Shown piece after piece: positions 18,535 through 20,431 of a stretch of 20,431 nucleotides of DNA. Each line of letters starts with the position of its first letter. Position 1 is the stretch's first letter. The notes under the pieces were generated by a model that was given only the letters and a program-made list of their open reading frames with translations, made no database searches and was not told where the DNA came from. Position numbers and translations under genes: made by a program. The stretch is from Azolla pinnata (taxonomy: Eukaryota; Streptophyta; Polypodiopsida; Salviniales; Salviniaceae), in contig JBBBWG010011713.1 of assembly GCA_037176905.1 (NCBI GenBank), forward strand, positions 1-20,431. The letters run 5' to 3'.

Positions 18535-18600
18535 TCCTCTCTATCTGCCGCTGATTCTGCAGCTGCCTGTTTGCTGCGTCGAGCTTCGGTCACCAGATGC

Positions 18601-18630
18601 AAACCCTAACGAAACCCTAAACCCTAAACC
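18601..18630 (-). promoter_or_regulatory. telobox cluster upstream of TTLL12
   Basis: On the plus strand AAACCCTAA (18601-18609) is followed by AAACCCTAAACCCTAAACC (18612-18630), giving three telomere-like AAACCCTA motifs 67-97 bp upstream of the ATG. Teloboxes are established plant promoter and 5'-leader elements of genes active in dividing cells, and they bind telomere-repeat-type MYB factors and recruit Polycomb. Confidence 0.75.
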
Positions 18631-18682
18631 TCGAGTGCTGAAGCTTTGTAGAGAACAAAATTTGATTACCATCAAGAGACAA

Positions 18683-18702
18683 GATATAACATCAAAGATT
18701 GG
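18683..18702 (-). promoter_or_regulatory. candidate core promoter (CCAAT and TATA-like)
   Basis: Read on the minus strand, CCAAT (18698-18702) is followed 10 bases later by TTATATC (about 18683-18689), about 150 bp before the ATG. Transcription would then start near the telobox cluster, giving a leader of roughly 100-130 bases. The TATA match is weak. Confidence 0.35.
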
Positions 18703-18719
18703 CAATTGAAATCACTCGA

Positions 18720-19940
18720 CGATGAAGGCTCGTCGGCGGCTATTTGTGAGATTGCCAAGTCTCTCGTTACATCGATGTCGTGCAAAGATGCCACGGAAGC
18801 GGAAGCTCGATCAATGCCGTGGCCATGTGAACGTTGCACGATCGCATTTGAATGAATGCAACAACATTGTCTGCTGCCGATCGGACGATGTTCTGATGAT
18901 GGATGTCGCAATATATTGTTGCTCGTTTTTAAGACTTGGTCCCCGTTATTGTTTGCTCGTTGTATGCCCACGGCCGTATGTGTCCCTCGTTTGACATCGA
19001 GGCATGGCGATGCTTGTGTGATCGGAACAGGAATCGACCAGTGGCTTCATGAGATTTCGCGTGTTGGAATCCATGATCTGGTGGGACGTTGCTTGATTTT
19101 TCTACAAGTTTAGGGGGGCATCGGATACGAGCTTCGATGTTGGAGGCGTATCCAAAACTGGCCTTAAACTCGTGTTTTTATGGTCGTTCAATGAGTCGGC
19201 ATAGAGAGATAAAAAAAATAGAACAAGCTAGAAGGAGAGGCACAACGCTCTAATTATGGGAAGTGAAATGCTGGATGAGCATGTAGGCACCAACCAAGCA
19301 AAAGCACAAGCAATAATTGATTTGGCAGGAAATCACTCACCAAGTGGACCGAGATACGAAGGCCAAGAGTTAAGACCAAGAGTTAAGATCTCGATCATCG
19401 CACATGGAAGTGAAGCAAATGGAGAGAAAGTCCGGCTACAGCATCATCGAGCGTATCATTGTACAAGTCTAATACAGATATATAACACACACACAAGAAC
19501 AAGAACATTGACAAAGCCTTACATTAAATCAAACCAGCATGAATTTGTGAGGGCTTCGATCGAGTGCCCAAAAGAGTCGAGCCCATTGCAGCTGTGAATG
19601 TGGTAGTAGTAGGGTCAAATGCAGTCGCAGCGCACTGCTAGCAACAACGGCGAAAAGTGCATCATCCGCCACCTTTTAGATAACAACGTGGGTGAGGAGA
19701 GTCGGTCGGCCGGCTAGGCAGAACGTGGCACGGTGCAGAAGGCGGAGGGAAGACGATGGGTCCCAAATGGTCGGGGGTTGGCGTTTTGCTCATTCGAGCT
19801 GTGATCGCAGCAGGCTCGCGAGTTGCCACCGCCCGATTCACCGGACAGACGGATTGCAGGCAGTAGTTAAAATCGGTAGGTAGAATATAATATACACACA
19901 CGGGGGTTAGTAGAGACGGACGGATGGATCCACCGAGGGT
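18720..19940. other. intergenic region between TTLL12 and the transporter gene
   Basis: No gene was accepted. Frames of 80-113 codons on both strands (for example 18722-18994 plus, 18672-18971 minus, 19256-19597 plus) lack motifs and compatible splice sites. The right part, roughly 19600-20002, probably includes the 3' untranslated region of the transporter. A 13-bp direct repeat (CCAAGAGTTAAGA, then again without its last bases) lies at about 19361-19387, and a short CA run near 19489. Confidence 0.5.
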
Positions 19941-19946
19941 GTTGCG

Positions 19947-19968
19947 ATATATACATATATATATATAT
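19947..19968. repeat. AT microsatellite in the transporter 3' flank
   Basis: TATATATACATATATATATAT-type run 35 bp downstream of the transporter stop codon, probably within its 3' untranslated region. Confidence 0.9.
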
Positions 19969-20002
19969 CGGATCGGGCAGAGAAGAGGCACAGGCAACAG
20001 CT

Positions 20003-20431
20003 TCACGGGGCGCTGTTGTAGAGCTTCTGGGCGGAGGCGAGCTGGACGGAGTTCTGGGCAAAGGCGTCGGCGTCGGAGGAGGAGGAGGAGCGGTCGAAGA
20101 TGCGCTCGATCTCCTCGAGCGTCTTGCCCTTGGTCTCGGGGACGGCGAGCGCGAAGAAGGCGAGCGAGAGCAGCGTGACGGCGGCAAAGAGGCCGAAGGT
20201 TCCCGCGGGCGTGATGGCGCGCGCGATGCTGAGGAAGGTGAGCGCGATGCCGCCGCTGACGGCGCGGTTGACGAACACGGAGGCGCCGACGGCGGAGGAG
20301 CGCGCGCGGAGCGGGAAGATCTCGGACGTGATCACGTAGCTGAGGGGGCCGAGGCCGACGGATAAGAATGCGACGTAGTCGAAGACGGCGGCGATGGTGA
20401 CGGCGACGGCGGCGGCGGGGGCGCGGGCCCC
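20003..20431 (-). CDS. polyol/monosaccharide:H+ symporter, C-terminal part (MFS sugar transporter)
   Basis: The last 142 residues and stop (20003-20005) of a gene cut by the window's right end; frame 1 is open to the edge. Visible features: membrane segment 11 region (AVFDYVAFLSVGLGPLSYVI), the loop SEIFPLRARSSAVG, segment 12 region (GTFGLFAAVTLLSLAFFALA), the sugar-porter signature PETKGKTLEEIE, and a short cytosolic tail with a Ser/Asp run. VNRAVSGGIALTFLS resembles the VNRVMSG...MTFLSLYKAIT segment of plant polyol transporters, so a polyol/monosaccharide transporter (PLT6-like) is the best guess; inositol or hexose transport cannot be excluded. It would act in the plasma membrane. Codons are strongly G/C-ending, unlike the TTLL12 middle exons, which fits a GC-rich monocot gene. 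No intron is seen in this part. Confidence 0.88.
   Translation of the reverse strand, partial: GARAPAAAVAVTIAAVFDYVAFLSVGLGPLSYVITSEIFPLRARSSAVGASVFVNRAVSGGIALTFLSIARAITPAGTFGLFAAVTLLSLAFFALAVPETKGKTLEEIERIFDRSSSSSDADAFAQNSVQLASAQKLYNSAP

Noticed and set aside
18672-18994. Frames of 99 (minus) and 90 (plus) codons upstream of TTLL12
   Set aside because: They overlap the probable promoter; no motif, and the minus frame does not join TTLL12 exon 1, which has an in-frame stop just upstream.
19256-19597. 113-codon plus-strand frame between the genes
   Set aside because: No motif or splice context, includes a CA-rich run, and lies near the 3' flank of the transporter.
1-20431. CRISPR arrays, bacterial operons, tRNA or rRNA genes
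   Set aside because: No spaced direct repeats, ribosome binding sites or tRNA box pairs were seen; the gene structure is that of a plant nucleus.

Overview
The window looks like nuclear DNA of a flowering plant, probably a monocot. The genes are spliced with GT-AG introns and AT-rich introns. The coding ends nearest the promoters are GC-rich, telobox-type promoter motifs are present, and the recognisable proteins are plant families. The monocot suggestion rests only on the very GC-rich transporter exon and the GC-rich first exon of the central gene, so it is an inference.

Layout. Positions 1-2.6 kb are a stack of low-complexity DNA: poly-T, CT heptamers, degenerate ATT and CAT/CAC runs, purine/pyrimidine tracts, a TTTA/TTTG block, a six-unit 47-50 bp minisatellite and a GA run. 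Positions 2.6-6.1 kb are mostly gene-free. This part holds an orphan exon-like segment at 2704-2792, several short tandem duplications and a cluster of three degenerate hairpin-forming repeats; it resembles decayed mobile-element or intergenic DNA, but I recognise no element. Positions 6161-6810 (minus strand) hold a coherent four-exon reading frame for a 107-residue cysteine-rich protein that I do not recognise. It is either a small gene or the 3' end of a larger one.

The main gene runs from 18534 down to 7347 on the minus strand. I rebuilt it by hand as 15 exons (2634 nt, 877 residues) with consistent phases throughout. It is the plant form of tubulin-tyrosine ligase-like protein 12: an N-terminal SET-like-region segment, a leucine-rich-repeat block, the rest of the SET-like region, and a C-terminal TTL (ATP-grasp) domain. 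Its upstream region carries teloboxes, a CCAAT motif and a weak TATA-like motif. Its introns contain a 168-bp-offset tandem duplication (intron 8) and an inverted pair of a roughly 50-bp element (introns 6 and 13).

At the right edge (20003-20431, minus strand) lies the last 142 residues of a sugar/polyol:H+ symporter of the major facilitator superfamily, cut by the window end. The three minus-strand genes show no evident functional link; their adjacency is ordinary plant gene order.

All calls rest on reading the sequence and on remembered family features. No database search was run.
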